NCBI RefSeq assembly: GCF_049445855.1
Contig: NZ_JBMSDV010000002.1
Span: forward strand, 124,001-188,000
Direction of reading: 5' to 3'
Length of the DNA: 64,000 nucleotides
From: JAGOCV01 sp049445855
GTDB lineage: Bacteria > Pseudomonadota > Gammaproteobacteria > Burkholderiales > Burkholderiaceae_C
A program made the position numbers and the translations under genes. The notes beneath the pieces are model-generated. The model made no database searches. It was not told where the DNA came from and saw nothing but the letters and a program-made list of their open reading frames with translations. Below are positions 62,341 through 64,000 of the stretch, piece by piece; position 1 is the stretch's first letter, and every line of letters starts with the position of its first letter.

Positions 62341-62417
62341 AGGCGCGTAGCTCAGCTGGTTAGAGCACCACCTTGACATGGTGGGGGTCGTTGGTTCGAG
62401 TCCAATCGCGCCTACCA
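62341..62417 (+). tRNA. tRNA-Val (GAC)
   Basis: A 77-base cloverleaf. Acceptor stem AGGCGCG pairs with CGCGCCT, and CCA is encoded at 62415-62417. The D arm is GCTCAGCTGGTTAGAGC. The anticodon stem CCACC/GGTGG holds loop TTGACAT, so the anticodon is GAC, decoding GUC valine. The T arm is TTGGTTCGAGTCCAA. It lies 29 bases after relA and is followed by a terminator hairpin. Confidence 0.97.
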
Positions 62418-62422
62418 AGATC

Positions 62423-62456
62423 AACCCCGGAACCGAACTGGTCCGGGGTTTGTCGT
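62423..62456 (+). terminator. Rho-independent terminator after tRNA-Val
   Basis: The arms AACCCCGGA (62423-62431) and TCCGGGGTT (62442-62450) form a nine-pair, GC-rich stem around a 10-base loop, and the inner ACC/GGT can extend it. The following TTTGTCGTTTCT gives an interrupted T tract. This should end the tRNA transcript. Confidence 0.75.
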
Positions 62457-62586
62457 TTCTGTCCCCATATCTATTGACGCCATCCGGCTCCTGCAACATC
62501 TTGTTGCGTAACAGACAAATTTGTCACCCGGAGTAGCTTTTTTGTTGCCTAGAATTTCCCGACAGACGGTGTTGTCGAGGTGATGT

Positions 62587-62850
62587 ATGGATATGCGATT
62601 TCGTGAGCGCGGCCAGGTCCGGAAGTATGCGACTGAGCACGGCATTGCTGCGCTTGAGGAAGAGCTCGACTCCGGCCGGCTCGATCTCCGCAGCGTCATC
62701 CTCGTCGAACAGTGGCTGGAAGACGAGCCGCTGCGCGCAGCGAACCGTCGCAAGCGCAAGCTGCAGCGGCTCTGGAACGTTTTCGTCGCCGCCGTCTGGA
62801 TTGCCGGCGCGGCGGGCGTGGGCCTGCTCGTCTGGGCCATGATGCGCTGA
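62587..62850 (+). CDS. Small single-helix membrane protein of unknown function
   Basis: An 87-residue protein with a charged N-terminal part (RFRERGQVRKYATEHGIAAL, then EEELDSGRLDLRSVILVEQWLEDEPLR) and one C-terminal membrane helix (about residues 64-85, FVAAVWIAGAAGVGLLVWAM). Basic RRKRK residues next to the helix suggest the N-terminus is cytoplasmic. No domain is recognised. It lies between the tRNA terminator and phaR in the same direction and could be a regulator or small membrane component. Confidence 0.6.
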   Translation: MDMRFRERGQVRKYATEHGIAALEEELDSGRLDLRSVILVEQWLEDEPLRAANRRKRKLQRLWNVFVAAVWIAGAAGVGLLVWAMMR

Positions 62851-62949
62851 CCCGGTCAGGGTAAACCTTGGGCTCCTTGGGGACCTTGATCCCTAGAATG
62901 TGTTGCCACGCAATACAGCCCGTCACGGGTGCAGCCGAGGAGTTCCGAA

Positions 62950-63483
62950 GTGCAAACCAAGAAGGCCGGGGGCCCCAAACCGGCGCAGCGCGTCATCAAG
63001 AAGTATCCCAACCGGCGGCTCTACGACACGGACACTTCAACCTACATCACCCTTGCCGAGGTCAAGCAGCTGGTCATGGCCAGCGAGGTTTTCGTCGTGC
63101 GCGATGCCAAGACCAACGAGGACCTGACGCGGGCAATCCTTCTGCAGATCATCCTGGAAGAAGAGGCGGGCGGCGAACCGATGTTCACCGAGGCCGTGCT
63201 GGCCAACATCATCCGCTTCTATGGCCAGGCCATGCACGGATACATGGGTTCCTACCTCGAGAAGAACATGCAGGCCATGCTGGACCTGCAGAACAACCTG
63301 ACCGACCAGTCCAAGACCATCACGCCGGAAATGTGGACGCATTTCCTCAACGCCCAGGCACCGCTGATGCAGAACATGATGGGCGCCTACGTCGAGCAGT
63401 CCAGGAACGTGTTCGTGCAGATGCAGGAGCAGATGCAGAAACAGACCGAGCAGATGCTGGGCGCATTCGGCATCAAGCGCTAG
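62950..63483 (+). CDS. phaR: Polyhydroxyalkanoate synthesis repressor
   Basis: A 177-residue PhaR. The N-terminal DNA-binding segment RVIKKYPNRRLYDTDTSTYI (18-37 or so) is diagnostic, followed by FVVRDAKTNEDLTRAILLQIILEEE and a helical, glutamine/methionine-rich C-terminus. PhaR represses phasin and PHA genes until it binds PHB. The GTG at 62950 has GAGGAG at 62937-62942, seven bases upstream; a GTG at 62929 lies before that site. The PHA theme fits bdhA nearby. Confidence 0.9.
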   Translation: MQTKKAGGPKPAQRVIKKYPNRRLYDTDTSTYITLAEVKQLVMASEVFVVRDAKTNEDLTRAILLQIILEEEAGGEPMFTEAVLANIIRFYGQAMHGYMGSYLEKNMQAMLDLQNNLTDQSKTITPEMWTHFLNAQAPLMQNMMGAYVEQSRNVFVQMQEQMQKQTEQMLGAFGIKR

Positions 63484-63502
63484 GCTCTGGGACAATACGG
63501 GG

Positions 63503-64000
63503 ATGAGCGAAGTTCTCACCCCCACGAACAAAACACCGAAAGTCGGATTCGTCAGCCTGGGTTGCCCCAAGGCGCTGACCGATTCCGAGTTGATCCTTAC
63601 CCAGCTGAGTGCCGAGGGCTACCAGACCTCCAAGACCTTCGAGGGCGCTGACATCGTCATCGTCAACACCTGCGGCTTCATCGACGATGCCGTCAAGGAA
63701 AGCCTGGACACCATCGGTGAAGCCCTGGCCGGCAACGGTCGCGTGATCGTCACCGGCTGCCTGGGTGCCCGCTCGGGCGACGACGGCGGCAATCTGGTCA
63801 AGCAGATGCATCCGAGCGTGCTGGCCGTCACCGGACCGCATGCAACGCAGGAGGTGATGGACGCCGTCCATGCCAACCTGCCCAAGCCGCACGACCCCTT
63901 CATCGATCTCGTGCCGAATGCCTTCGGTGACGCCGGCGTCAAGCTCACGCCGCGCCATTACGCCTATCTGAAGATCAGCGAAGGCTGCAACCACCGTTGC
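63503..64000 (+). CDS. rimO: Ribosomal protein S12 methylthiotransferase (partial, N-terminal)
   Basis: The first 166 codons of a radical SAM methylthiotransferase that runs off the right edge. The N-terminal UPF0004 domain carries the first cluster cysteines in GFVSLGCPKALTDSE, NTCGF and VTGCLGAR. The last visible residues, ISEGCNHRC, begin the radical SAM motif CxxxCxxC. RimO adds a methylthio group to Asp of ribosomal protein S12. The full protein is about 440 residues. ATG 63503 lies 19 bases after phaR. Confidence 0.93.
   Translation, partial: MSEVLTPTNKTPKVGFVSLGCPKALTDSELILTQLSAEGYQTSKTFEGADIVIVNTCGFIDDAVKESLDTIGEALAGNGRVIVTGCLGARSGDDGGNLVKQMHPSVLAVTGPHATQEVMDAVHANLPKPHDPFIDLVPNAFGDAGVKLTPRHYAYLKISEGCNHRC

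Overview
The window looks like chromosomal DNA of a GC-rich betaproteobacterium of the order Burkholderiales, most like a Comamonadaceae relative. The clues are the ccoI-ccoS-ccoNOQP-ccoG-ccoH order next to an fnr/hemN pair, a ZapB-like gene with zapA and a 6S RNA, a TonB-dependent vitamin B12 receptor behind a cobalamin riboswitch, and PHA-related genes (phaR, 3-hydroxybutyrate dehydrogenase). Coding density is very high and many neighbouring genes overlap by 1-8 bases. No insertion sequence, prophage, CRISPR array or rRNA gene is visible. The species was not determined.

Layout. 1-4429: end of a crotonase-family gene, a malonyl-CoA synthetase-like ligase, a FadE-type acyl-CoA dehydrogenase and a universal stress protein. 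4545-12432: one long plus-strand cluster for the cbb3 high-affinity terminal oxidase (copper P-type ATPase ccoI, ccoS, ccoN, ccoO, ccoQ, ccoP, ccoG, ccoH and a small membrane protein). 12433-15450: an FNR-type oxygen sensor facing hemN and a small membrane transporter. Three strong FNR boxes (uspA/ccoI, ccoN, fnr/hemN) and one weaker one (second uspA) all sit where an FNR-activated promoter would have its box, at -41.5, so this half of the window reads as a low-oxygen regulon. 15509-18798: small housekeeping genes (acetyltransferase, thioredoxin-like, DUF72, TauE-type exporter), then a 6S RNA gene downstream of zapA.

18850-31269: cobalamin uptake and nucleotide-loop assembly: riboswitch, btuB, a B12-binding-protein homologue without a signal peptide, cobU, btuF, btuC, btuD, cobQ, then cobT, cobS and cobC. 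A hipBA-type toxin-antitoxin pair on the opposite strand sits between cobQ and cobT, with three related AT-rich palindromes upstream of hipB. Corrin-ring genes, cobO, cobD and cbiB are absent here, so the locus fits corrinoid salvage.

31285-42706: a mixed stretch with endonuclease III, a DM13-domain protein, a half-length GyrI-like protein, a PLP aminotransferase, a VOC protein, MsrA, a decayed fragment resembling DOPA dioxygenase, a second UspA, a proline-rich membrane protein, two MFS transporters, a GIY-YIG-like protein, a Tat-exported PhoD-type phosphatase, a YqjD-like protein and phosphoserine phosphatase. 42762-49738: a minus-strand sugar or polyol catabolic operon (ROK repressor, ABC ATPase, permease, binding protein, TIM-barrel isomerase, Gfo/Idh/MocA dehydrogenase). 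49885-56961: mfd, ispD-ispF and an EnvZ/OmpR-like two-component system. 57130-64000: two secreted proteins, 3-hydroxybutyrate dehydrogenase, an alpha/beta hydrolase, relA, tRNA-Val(GAC), a small membrane protein, phaR and the start of rimO.
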